Shown piece by piece: positions 26,642 to 35,445 of a stretch of 64,000 bases of DNA. A program made the position numbers and the translations under genes. The notes below the pieces were generated by a model, which had not been told where the DNA came from, made no database searches, and worked only from the letters and a program-made list of their open reading frames with translations. How positions within the stretch are numbered: position 1 is the first letter of the stretch; every line of letters starts with the position of its first letter. Location: positions 26,741 through 90,740 of the forward strand of contig NZ_JAOALK010000061.1 of NCBI RefSeq assembly GCF_025154055.1. Reading direction: 5' to 3'. The DNA is from Aquibacillus koreensis. GTDB taxonomy: Bacteria; Bacillota; Bacilli; Bacillales; Amphibacillaceae.

Positions 26642-28096
26642 ATGAAGTCCATTTACATACAAACAGTAACAACAGAGCGCTTAGGTATAATTGTGGAGAA
26701 CCAAACGGTGGAAGAGCTCGTTATTGACCGTCCAACGGCAAGTACCCAAGTAGGAAATATCTACTTGGCAAAAGTGGTGAAAATAGAAAAGGGCTTGCAA
26801 GCAGCCTTTGTTGATATTGGGCATGCGAAGCTTGGTTTTTTACAAAAAAATGAATTGCCCCAGTCGAAAGTAGACAAAACGATAGGCATAGAATCGATCA
26901 TCACGGAAGGGCAACACCTATTCGTTCAAATCCAAAAGGATGCTTATGGTGATAAAGGTGCACGATTATCAGCAAATATTACCCTTCCAGGAATGGATAT
27001 CGTTTATTTGCCTTATGGTAATTATGTTGCCGTTTCGAAAAAACTTGGGGATGAAGATCGTCATTCGCTAAGGCATCATTTTAAGCATTTAATTACGGAG
27101 CGTGAAGGAGCAATTATTCGAACTTCTGCAAAAGGTAAAACGTTATCAGATGTAGAGAACCAATATAAGCAACTCCGGGACCAATGGCAAACATTGATGC
27201 GCATTGCTAAAAGTAGCAAAGTACCAGCTTGTATCTATAACGACGATCCGATTCTAGACCGTTTTATTCGAAAATTTAACCCGGCTACGATTGGTGCCAT
27301 TTATGTGTCTGATGTCAATGACGCAAATAGGATACGAGAGCAGTTTCCTATAGTAAGTTCTGTTGTGAAATGGGTTAAAAAAATAGAAGATTTACTACCA
27401 AAAACAATTGATCAAATTATGGATGATGTCAGCAATCCAATTGTAAAAGCAAGCGGAGGCGTCGAGTTGCAAATAGAGCAAACAGAGGCACTAACGGTTG
27501 TTGATGTGAACACCGCCGGATATACTGGAAAGACGAATAAAGAAGAAACCATCTTGAAGGCAAATCGAAGTGCGGCAATTGCGATCGCCCAGCAGATTAG
27601 ACTCCGAAATATAGCCGGTATTATTATTATTGATTTTATTAGTATGAAAACACAGCAACAAAAAGATGAAGTAATAGCCGTGCTGAAAAAAGAGCTGTTT
27701 AAGGATCCAGTTAGAACGGAAATCTATGGGTTTACGGCACTAGGATTATTAGAAATGACGAGGAAACGAGAGTCGCCTGCGCTTGCTGAGTTATTATTAG
27801 ATCAGGTCAATAAGCCAAAGCTATCAACGACAACCTCTACGTTTTTATTAGAACATGAACTAATGCGATATCAAGACCAAGATGCCGAAGCATTATTAAT
27901 CGATGTCCATCCAAGCATATATAAACAGTTTAAAGAGAATATAAACCAAGAAAAATTGAAAAACGCTTTATCCCAAGCTATCTATTTGCATAAAACAAAT
28001 GGTGTGCAGAGTTATCATGTCAAATTAGTCGGAAGTACATCATTAATTACAGAACAAATAGCGACATATCCTCCAAATAACATTGACAAACTATGA
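26642..28096 (+). CDS. rng: Ribonuclease E/G family protein lacking the zinc-link
   Basis: A 484-residue RNase G-size endoribonuclease. It has an N-terminal S1-like domain (GNIYLAKVVKIEKGLQAAFVDIG), then RNase H-like and DNase I-like folds with the two catalytic aspartates in VVDVNTAGYTGK and IIIIDFISM and the MTRKRESPALAELL helix. The CPxCxG zinc-link that normally follows this helix and holds dimers together is missing. ATG 26642 gives the expected N-terminus; ATG 26630 is an alternative. B. subtilis lacks this enzyme and uses RNase Y. It sits between spoIVFB and rplU. Confidence 0.88.
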   Translation: MKSIYIQTVTTERLGIIVENQTVEELVIDRPTASTQVGNIYLAKVVKIEKGLQAAFVDIGHAKLGFLQKNELPQSKVDKTIGIESIITEGQHLFVQIQKDAYGDKGARLSANITLPGMDIVYLPYGNYVAVSKKLGDEDRHSLRHHFKHLITEREGAIIRTSAKGKTLSDVENQYKQLRDQWQTLMRIAKSSKVPACIYNDDPILDRFIRKFNPATIGAIYVSDVNDANRIREQFPIVSSVVKWVKKIEDLLPKTIDQIMDDVSNPIVKASGGVELQIEQTEALTVVDVNTAGYTGKTNKEETILKANRSAAIAIAQQIRLRNIAGIIIIDFISMKTQQQKDEVIAVLKKELFKDPVRTEIYGFTALGLLEMTRKRESPALAELLLDQVNKPKLSTTTSTFLLEHELMRYQDQDAEALLIDVHPSIYKQFKENINQEKLKNALSQAIYLHKTNGVQSYHVKLVGSTSLITEQIATYPPNNIDKL

Positions 28097-28104
28097 TAAT
28101 TCAT

Positions 28105-28215
28105 GATAACATCAATACGTTATTCATCGTAGCACCCGTTGCTACAACCGCACAGAACAGGTCTTAAGCTACAACAGTGGCACCTGAATGGCGAGTCTTA
28201 GTCTAAGAGGAGGTG
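28105..28215 (+). promoter_or_regulatory. Ribosomal protein L21 leader RNA
   Basis: The 126-nt space before rplU contains a short hairpin (GTAGC/GCTAC near 28129-28146), a longer CAGGT...ACCTG pairing (28158-28186), and the AGTCTTAGTCTAAGAGGAGGTGC end that carries the ribosome-binding site. This layout fits the L21 leader family of Bacilli, thought to mediate autogenous control. Assignment is by position and appearance. Confidence 0.65.
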
Positions 28216-28222
28216 CAGAAGC

Positions 28223-28531
28223 ATGTACGCAATTATTGAAACTGGTGGTAAACAACTAAAAGTTGAAGAAGGACAAGAAATCTTTGTTGAGAAACTAGAA
28301 GGTGAAGAAGGTTCTTCCGTTACTTTTGATAAAGTGCTTTTTGTTGGTGGTGACGACGTAAAAGTTGGCGCTCCATACGTTGACGGTGCTAGTGTAACGG
28401 CTAAAGTTGAAAAACAAGGTCGTCAAAAGAAAATCACTGTCATGAAGTTTAAAGCTAAGAAAAACTACCATCGTAAACAAGGTCATCGTCAGCCTTACAC
28501 AAAACTTACAATTGAAAAAATCAATGGTTAA
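28223..28531 (+). CDS. rplU: 50S ribosomal protein L21
   Basis: A 102-residue L21 with the complete family profile: [41 protein letters not shown], and C-terminal [19 protein letters not shown]. It binds 23S rRNA in the large subunit. RBS GAGGAGGTG. It is first in the rplU-prp-rpmA operon. Confidence 0.98.
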   Translation: MYAIIETGGKQLKVEEGQEIFVEKLEGEEGSSVTFDKVLFVGGDDVKVGAPYVDGASVTAKVEKQGRQKKITVMKFKAKKNYHRKQGHRQPYTKLTIEKING

Positions 28532-28543
28532 GGTTTGGTATGG

Positions 28544-28876
28544 ATGATTCGAGTGACTATTAAACGCAATAATAATCAACGTATTGATGCTTTTGAACTG
28601 AGTGGCCATGCAGAGAGTGGCCCAGCCGGTCATGATTTAGTTTGTGCCGGTGTCTCAGCAGTCTCTTTTGGAGCTGTAAATGCAGTGATAAAGCTTTGTG
28701 AGATCGAACCTATTATTGATCAAGGCGGTGAAGGTGGTTACTTACACGTGAAACTTCCTGAAGGTTTAGATGCGGATGTGCAAACAAAAGCATCATTACT
28801 TTTAGAAGGTATGTACGTGTCCTTAGAAACCATTGCGCGCGACTATGGTCAATATATATCCATCTCTGAAAAATAA
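28544..28876 (+). CDS. prp: Ribosomal-processing cysteine protease Prp
   Basis: A 110-residue cysteine protease between L21 and L27. The catalytic His and Cys are in the GHAESGPAGHDLVCAGVSA stretch. Prp removes the N-terminal extension of L27 in Firmicutes, and the matching cleavable extension is present in the downstream rpmA. ATG 28544 was preferred to an upstream TTG at 28535, though the ribosome-binding site (TAAGGT) is weak, compatible with coupling to rplU. Confidence 0.94.
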   Translation: MIRVTIKRNNNQRIDAFELSGHAESGPAGHDLVCAGVSAVSFGAVNAVIKLCEIEPIIDQGGEGGYLHVKLPEGLDADVQTKASLLLEGMYVSLETIARDYGQYISISEK

Positions 28877-29182
<306 letters not shown>

Positions 29183-29186
29183 GTAT

Positions 29187-29220
29187 AAAAGACTCTAGCC
29201 AAATGGTTAGAGTCTTTTTT
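29187..29220 (+). terminator. Intrinsic terminator after rpmA
   Basis: A perfect 14-bp stem (29187-29200 and 29205-29218) with an AAAT tetraloop and T tail. Confidence 0.92.
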
Positions 29221-29246
29221 GTATGGTGGGTGAAGATGGGTGTGGA

Positions 29247-29535
29247 TACTGAAATAGTGTTTGTTTTGGTAGAATAAATGGAAATGTGGCTGAATTATTG
29301 TGTGTAGTTACTGAATTAACCGTGAAACTTACTGAATTAAGCTGAAAACTCGCTGAATCAGGTTAAACAACTTTATTCGAGAGGTGAGCTAGCTAGAAAA
29401 AGCTATATTTATTTATCAGATACTGAATTAGGTGATGTTTCCACTGAATAAATGGAAAAGATACTGATTTATAGTGAAAACATACTGAATTAATTATCAA
29501 ACTCACTGAATTACACGCAAAAGTCACTGAATCAG
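29247..29535. repeat. 21-nt-period CTGAATTA tandem tract (locus A)
   Basis: Non-coding gap between rpmA and spo0B. CTGAAT cores start at 29290, 29311, 29332 and 29353, and again at 29423, 29444, 29464 (variant CTGATT), 29485, 29506 and 29527. Spacings are 21, 21, 21, then 21, 20, 21, 21, 21. Between cores the sequence is variable and A/T-rich. Both runs end in a CTGAATCAG unit. Stops occur in the frames, so it does not look coding. No function is known to me. Confidence 0.8.
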
Positions 29536-29651
29536 CCAAACAAACACAACACAGGATAATTAATTACCGTCTACAATTGTAGAATATCAAAGAAAAAGAC
29601 AGAAAATATCAAAAGTTTGTATCGCTTCGGTTTCTCTATTACTATGTTTTT

Positions 29652-29660
29652 TGCTATAAT
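29652..29660 (+). promoter_or_regulatory. Extended -10 promoter of spo0B
   Basis: TGCTATAAT is a consensus extended -10 (TGnTATAAT) 30 nt before the spo0B start. The -35 region is poor. Confidence 0.5.
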
Positions 29661-29690
29661 TTGCTTAATGCTTTTAGGGGGCGAAACGAC

Positions 29691-30233
29691 ATGATGAAAG
29701 AGGAAGAGACGGTAAATATTTTAAGACATTATCGACATGATTGGATGAATCAAGTGCAACTTTTAATGGGTTATGCGTCGATGGGGAAGTTGGACAAGGT
29801 CCAAGACAAGCTACGTGAGTCTGTTGAAAGTGCAGAAAGAGAACGAAAGCTTCAAAACCTAAACATACCTAGGACTACCATTTGGTTAATGAGCTTTAAC
29901 TGGCACTATGATAACTTTAGAATAGAATATAATGTAGAAACAGAAGATAAAGAACAATCGATTAATGATCAACTTTTACATAGCCAATTTCTTGGCATAA
30001 TGGATGTATTTTCTAAGTATGGAATGAAATTTGAATTGTATCATGGTACAATTACTATTCGTCCATCTATGCAAATAAAAGGTGCGGAAATTAATCTTTC
30101 TTTTTCTGGTGCATTTGAACAAATAGATCGTTTAAAACAAGCAATAATAGAAAAAGATGATAAATATAAACTAAAAATAGAGCAATTATCTAACGGAACT
30201 TATGCATGTAATATATCGTGGATATGTAGCTAA
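29691..30233 (+). CDS. spo0B: Sporulation phosphotransferase Spo0B
   Basis: A 180-residue phosphorelay protein passing phosphate from Spo0F to Spo0A. The phospho-acceptor His is His-16 in LRHYRHDWMNQVQLLMGYASMGK, the expected four-helix-bundle site. A degenerate ATPase-like C-terminal domain follows. AGGGGGCG at 29676-29682 selects ATG 29691. Located before obg, as in B. subtilis, where Obg is also needed for phosphorelay activation. Confidence 0.93.
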   Translation: MMKEEETVNILRHYRHDWMNQVQLLMGYASMGKLDKVQDKLRESVESAERERKLQNLNIPRTTIWLMSFNWHYDNFRIEYNVETEDKEQSINDQLLHSQFLGIMDVFSKYGMKFELYHGTITIRPSMQIKGAEINLSFSGAFEQIDRLKQAIIEKDDKYKLKIEQLSNGTYACNISWICS

Positions 30234-30241
30234 AGAGGTGA

Positions 30242-31528
<1,287 letters not shown>

Positions 31529-31561
31529 GATTAAAATGGCGATCTAAAAGGGGATTGAGAG

Positions 31562-32011
31562 ATGGCTGAAAAAGAGGAGAAGTTTTATTTAGTCCGGAGT
31601 GATTTTCTTCCTGAGTCAATGCGAAAGACAATTGAAGCGAAAGAGCTAATTGAACGTAACAAAGTTGGCTCCGTGAATGATGCTGTTAAACGAGTTGGTT
31701 TATCTCGTAGTGCTTTTTATAAGTATCGAGATGCAGTATTTCCTTTTCAAGCAATGGTGAAAGAAAGGATGATCACCCTCTTCTTTCACCTTGAAGATCG
31801 TACTGGCACGTTGTCGAACTTACTTACTACGGTTGCCGGTGCTGGAGGGAATATTCTAACAATCCACCAAACCATCCCATTACAAGGAAAAGCGAATGTA
31901 ACGATTTCTTTAAATACAGCAGGGATGACGATGGAGATTGAGGGATTGATTCAGCAGTTAAAAAAGCTTGATTTTGTTGATAAAGTGGAAATCTTAAGTT
32001 CCGGTGCTTAG
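31562..32011 (+). CDS. pheB: ACT-domain protein PheB
   Basis: A 149-residue protein with an N-terminal helical, helix-turn-helix-like stretch ([25 protein letters not shown]) and a C-terminal ACT domain ([35 protein letters not shown]). It matches Bacillus PheB by size and by place between obg and pheA. The ACT domain suggests amino-acid sensing; its exact role in phenylalanine synthesis is not settled. Confidence 0.93.
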   Translation: MAEKEEKFYLVRSDFLPESMRKTIEAKELIERNKVGSVNDAVKRVGLSRSAFYKYRDAVFPFQAMVKERMITLFFHLEDRTGTLSNLLTTVAGAGGNILTIHQTIPLQGKANVTISLNTAGMTMEIEGLIQQLKKLDFVDKVEILSSGA

Positions 32012-32027
32012 ACAGGGGGAGAAGGAA

Positions 32028-32903
32028 GTGACAAAGAAAATTGGTTATCTTGGTCCAAGGGGGACATTTACGAAAATAGCAGTCGATGCCATTTTTAATG
32101 GAGAAGATAAGGAAAGCTATACAACGATTCCGGAGTGCATTGATGCATTAGATGCTGGAGAAGTTACCTATGGTGTTCTTCCGCTCGAAAATGCAATTGA
32201 GGGTACTGTTAATGTGACGTTAGATTATCTAATTGAAAAAAAGGATATAAAGATCATTAGTGAAGTGATTGTTCCGATTCGTCAACATCTAATGGTACAT
32301 CCATCGCAAGCGGAAACCTGGCGAGATATCGAGACGATCTATTCGCACCCACATGCGATTGCACAATGTCACCATTTTCTTCATAACGATATGAAACATG
32401 TAAAAGCTGAATCGGTATCCTCCACAGGAGCTGCAGCTAAATATGTTAGCGAACACCCTGAATTACACATAGGCGCAATAGCTAATCATCTAGCTGCGGA
32501 AGAATATGGTTTGTCCATTGTGAAAAAAGATATTCATGACTTTACAAACAATCACACGAGGTTTGTTGTTTTACATAAACAGAGCTCTGAGCTTCTCTCC
32601 AAGCGATTAGAGGTCAAGGGTCATAAGACATCCTTAATCATTACTTTACCGTCTGATCACCCTGGTGCGCTTCACCAAGTGCTTTCTGCATTTGCTTGGC
32701 GAAAAGTAAACTTATCGAAGATTGAATCAAGACCTATGAAAACTGGTCTAGGAAATTATTACTTCCTAATTGATGTGGAGCAGAAAATGGATGATGTCCT
32801 GATTCCGAATACGATTGCAGAGCTTGAGTCGTTGGGATGTTCTGTAGATGTGCTTGGAAGCTATCCATACTTTTTATTGAATGGTATTTCCGTGCACGCT
32901 TAA
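32028..32903 (+). CDS. pheA: Prephenate dehydratase PheA
   Basis: A 291-residue enzyme converting prephenate to phenylpyruvate. Blocks: KIGYLGPRGTFTKIA, VLPLENAIEGTVN, the catalytic TRF motif in NNHTRFVVL, and the regulatory ACT domain with ESRP (KIESRPMKTGLGNYYFLID), which binds phenylalanine for feedback inhibition. GTG 32028 was chosen because GGGGGAGAAGGA is directly upstream; the longer frame would overlap pheB. Confidence 0.96.
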   Translation: MTKKIGYLGPRGTFTKIAVDAIFNGEDKESYTTIPECIDALDAGEVTYGVLPLENAIEGTVNVTLDYLIEKKDIKIISEVIVPIRQHLMVHPSQAETWRDIETIYSHPHAIAQCHHFLHNDMKHVKAESVSSTGAAAKYVSEHPELHIGAIANHLAAEEYGLSIVKKDIHDFTNNHTRFVVLHKQSSELLSKRLEVKGHKTSLIITLPSDHPGALHQVLSAFAWRKVNLSKIESRPMKTGLGNYYFLIDVEQKMDDVLIPNTIAELESLGCSVDVLGSYPYFLLNGISVHA

Positions 32904-32915
32904 ATAATAATTTCG

Positions 32916-32952
32916 AAGTGTTTCATGAGAGCGTTCATGGGGCACTTTTTTT
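32916..32952 (+). terminator. Intrinsic terminator after pheA
   Basis: AAGTG...CATGA pairs with TCATG...CACTT around a small internal bulge, then T7. Confidence 0.8.
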
Positions 32953-33050
32953 GTGCAAAAAGATACAGGATTGCTAGTGCTCTTCATGCATAAAAGTCTA
33001 TCAAAAGGCAAAGTCTATGGTACAACTGATAGATAAAAGGAGTGTTAGAA

Positions 33051-33386
33051 GTGCGAGCGATGTTTCTTTGTATAACTGCTACTGTGATGTTTCTTTCAAT
33101 ATCACCAAGTATGCAGAGTACCATTCAGGTTACGCAGGCAGAAGAGGTCCCTTCTTATGCAAAATGGGGTAGGTTAGCGGTCAAAACTGCGATAGATAAA
33201 TATCCTAATGCCAAACTTATTGACTATGAATACCAAGGTAGTCATCGTAGAAAAACTTCTACTGTAGAAAAGTTTAAATTGTGGCTAAAAGAAGATAAGA
33301 AGGAATTCGGATTAATTGTTTCGATCGAGTATGATATCGCAACGGAAGAAACTATGGATATAAAGATAACTGAGACTAAAAAGTAA
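33051..33386 (+). CDS. Small secreted DUF3889-type protein
   Basis: A 111-residue protein with a signal peptide (residues ~1-28, hydrophobic FLCITATVMFLSI then a probable cut after QVTQA) and a compact domain (SYAKWGRLAVKTAIDKYPNAKLIDYEYQG...EKFKLWLKEDKKEFGLIVSIEYD) that I recognise as the DUF3889 / YqzG-like family of Bacilli. Function unknown. GTG 33051 has AAAAGGAGTG at the right distance; GTG 33042 would overlap that site. It has no terminator of its own before the repeat tract. Confidence 0.75.
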   Translation: MRAMFLCITATVMFLSISPSMQSTIQVTQAEEVPSYAKWGRLAVKTAIDKYPNAKLIDYEYQGSHRRKTSTVEKFKLWLKEDKKEFGLIVSIEYDIATEETMDIKITETKK

Positions 33387-33461
33387 AATATAATTACTAT
33401 AAACTTGAACCATGCACCTCGTAGGTAATTTATGCGGGAGAGCTTATTATCCGAGGTTCGG

Positions 33462-33545
33462 GCGTAAAAGGGCGCATATAATTGGGTTTCGGGCACATAT
33501 ATTCGAGAACAGGCGCATATATCCCAGAATTAGCCGCATAACTTC
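33462..33545. repeat. 21-nt-period CGCATATA tandem tract (locus B)
   Basis: Cores CGTAAAA at 33463, CGCATATA at 33473, CACATATA at 33494, CGCATATA at 33514 and CGCATAA at 33535. Spacings are 10, 21, 20 and 21 nt. It shares no core sequence with locus A but has the same period. It lies in the gap between the DUF3889 gene and niaR. Confidence 0.65.
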
Positions 33546-33590
33546 AAACAATAAAAGCTCCATATGCCGTAGGCTAATCCCATAAAGCAA

Positions 33591-33620
33591 AAAAGACAAC
33601 AAGCTGCCTTGTTGTCTTTT
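33591..33620 (-). terminator. Bidirectional terminator between the DUF3889 gene and niaR
   Basis: A perfect 13-bp stem AAAAGACAACAAG/CTTGTTGTCTTTT with tetraloop CTGC, A-rich on the left and T-rich on the right. It can end both the minus-strand niaR transcript and the plus-strand transcript. Confidence 0.88.
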
Positions 33621-33625
33621 GTCTA

Positions 33626-34162
33626 TTAAGCGTCTATTGCTAGGCCTGCTTTACATAGTGATTGGTAGGCTAACTCTAGTTTTTCTTCAGAATCTGCTTC
33701 GAGCGTGTGTAGATGAATGCCATTTGTTAATTCCAACAGGTAGACTGCTTTTGTCTCCTCCACTTGTTTGATAAAATGGTCCACTTCACTTCGATTGCTA
33801 ACCATAATCGATGCTTCTAAGTCACCGTAAACAGGATGTTCAATGAATACATTTTTTACAGTAACGCCATGGTCTACCATTAAATAAAGTTCTTTTCTTG
33901 TTTCTTCGCGCGTATGATTACATGCGACAACACGTTCATATGCTTTGTTATTGGTTGGAGCCATAAACATATACCCTTGACTCGTAGCAATAATTGGTTC
34001 ATTTTTGGCTTTTAGTAAAGAGATATCTTGTACAATAACCTGCCGGCTAACGTTGGTCATTGTTGCTAATTCTCCTCCTGTAATCGGCCTGTTTTTTTCT
34101 TTTAACCACTGTAGAATTTTATTACGGCGATTTTCTCCTGAAACTTTTCTATTATCACGCAT
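33626..34162 (-). CDS. niaR: NAD-biosynthesis repressor NiaR
   Basis: A 178-residue regulator (YrxA) that binds nicotinate and represses NAD synthesis and niacin uptake genes. It has an N-terminal winged helix (NKILQWLKEKNRPITGGELATMTNVSRQVIVQDISLLK) and a C-terminal 3H domain whose histidines are visible in ACNHTREE, FIEHPVYGD and GIHLHTLE. AAAGGAT seven nt upstream selects the ATG at 34162, the second in-frame ATG; the first (34180) lacks a site. It follows nadS on the same strand and probably shares its transcript. Confidence 0.93.
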   Translation of the reverse strand: MRDNRKVSGENRRNKILQWLKEKNRPITGGELATMTNVSRQVIVQDISLLKAKNEPIIATSQGYMFMAPTNNKAYERVVACNHTREETRKELYLMVDHGVTVKNVFIEHPVYGDLEASIMVSNRSEVDHFIKQVEETKAVYLLELTNGIHLHTLEADSEEKLELAYQSLCKAGLAIDA

Positions 34163-34204
34163 CGTTTCGGATCCTTTCATACAAGAATCAATCCTATCAC
34201 TTTA

Positions 34205-35314
34205 TTAATAATGACTAATTATATTTTGGCATACTTTCGCAGCTTTTTCCAGATCGGCTTGTTCAGTGGATTTTCCAAGTGATAATCGGATTAGCCTTTT
34301 TGCTTCGTCTGCGGATTTGCCGAGGGCAAGAATGGTTCGCGATGGCTCTTGGTGGCCAATACTACATGCACTACCTGTGGAAATCGCAATACCAGCTCTA
34401 TTGAATTCAAGCATCGCATAATCTCCCTTTACCCGGTCAAGTAGCAAGCTTATTATATGTGGCATTTGTTGATCAAACGTCAACACTTCTGCGGCTATAT
34501 CTCGCTTGACTACTTCCGATACAAACAGATCACGTAGCACCTTTATTCTTTGGTATTCTTTCTCCATATAAGGTGCATTCTCCTGCATAGCTGCAATAAA
34601 CGCGGCCACACCTGCTACATCTGTTGTTCCGGGTTTTACATTTGTTGGTTGATACAAGACCAGATTTGGGTTTAGATAGATCGCTCCCACCCCTTTTGGA
34701 CCATAGTTTTTGTGACTTGAAATAGAAATACTATCTAAGTTACATGCTTTTACACTAATTGGAATCTTGCCGAATGTTTGTACACAATCACTATGGAATA
34801 GGACATCATGCTTGTGTAAAAAATCGCCAATCTCCTTTAACGATTGAATAGCGCCTATTTCTGAATTGGCGTGTTGGATGGAAACCAAAACGGTTTCGGA
34901 TGTTATCGCTTGTTGTATATGTTGGATGTCCACTTGAGCCTTTTTATCGATTCCGAGATATGTGACGGTATAACCGTGTTCTTTTTCTAATTGATTGAAG
35001 TAGTTAAATAAAGAAGAATGCTCGATTGCAGTTGTAATAATATGCTTTCCTTTATTTTGGGATGCTTTTAATAAGTTTTGGATTGCTAGCATATTGGATT
35101 CTGTCCCACCACTTGTGAAAAAAATTCCATTGGATGGTGCTTCGATAAATTTTGCTAGTTCTATTTTACATTGCGTTACGATATCTTTGGATGAAGTTCC
35201 AAGGTCATGTAGGCTATTTGCGTTTCCAAAATAGTTTTTGGATACTTCACTATACACCTGTAAAGCTTGTGTACTCATTGGTGTTGTTGCAGCATAATCT
35301 AAATAAATCATCAT
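34205..35314 (-). CDS. nadS: NifS-like cysteine desulfurase (NadS) for NadA cluster assembly
   Basis: A 369-residue PLP enzyme of the NifS/IscS family. Landmarks: MIYLDYAATTPMS, FTSGGTESNMLAIQ, the PLP-lysine region SISISSHKNYGPKGVGAIYL, and the active-site cysteine loop ISTGSACSIG. In Bacillus the gene beside nadBCA supplies sulfur for the Fe-S cluster of NadA. AAAGGA six nt upstream supports the first ATG. It is divergent from nadB across a 131-nt gap holding NiaR-like palindromes. Confidence 0.93.
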   Translation of the reverse strand: MMIYLDYAATTPMSTQALQVYSEVSKNYFGNANSLHDLGTSSKDIVTQCKIELAKFIEAPSNGIFFTSGGTESNMLAIQNLLKASQNKGKHIITTAIEHSSLFNYFNQLEKEHGYTVTYLGIDKKAQVDIQHIQQAITSETVLVSIQHANSEIGAIQSLKEIGDFLHKHDVLFHSDCVQTFGKIPISVKACNLDSISISSHKNYGPKGVGAIYLNPNLVLYQPTNVKPGTTDVAGVAAFIAAMQENAPYMEKEYQRIKVLRDLFVSEVVKRDIAAEVLTFDQQMPHIISLLLDRVKGDYAMLEFNRAGIAISTGSACSIGHQEPSRTILALGKSADEAKRLIRLSLGKSTEQADLEKAAKVCQNIISHY

Positions 35315-35363
35315 GCAAAATCCTTTCTTTTACGTTCCTCATCTAACCCCAAATTCATCATAC

Positions 35364-35385
35364 ATGACAAAAAAGGTCTTGTCAT
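35364..35385. promoter_or_regulatory. Palindromic candidate NiaR operator 1
   Basis: ATGACAA, an 8-nt centre and TTGTCAT form a perfect 7-bp inverted repeat between divergent nadS and nadB. Position next to niaR-controlled genes suggests a NiaR site. Confidence 0.5.
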
Positions 35386-35407
35386 CTGTAAATATATATG
35401 TAAATAT

Positions 35408-35423
35408 AGGTGTAAAGACACTT
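35408..35423. promoter_or_regulatory. Palindromic candidate NiaR operator 2
   Basis: AGGTGTAAAGACACTT contains GTGT-AAAG-ACAC, which resembles the GTGTC-TTGACAC type boxes described for NiaR in Bacilli. It lies about 22 nt before the nadB start. Confidence 0.55.
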
Positions 35424-35445
35424 GGGATAGGTGTGATAAAGCATC

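Noticed and set aside
29247..29535. CRISPR array at the 21-nt tract
   Set aside because: Repeats are only 6-9 conserved bases with ~12 nt of filler, far below CRISPR repeat and spacer sizes, and no cas gene is present.
29247..29535. Replication-origin-type iterons or DnaA boxes
   Set aside because: The core CTGAATTA does not resemble the DnaA box TTATNCACA and no replication initiator gene is nearby.
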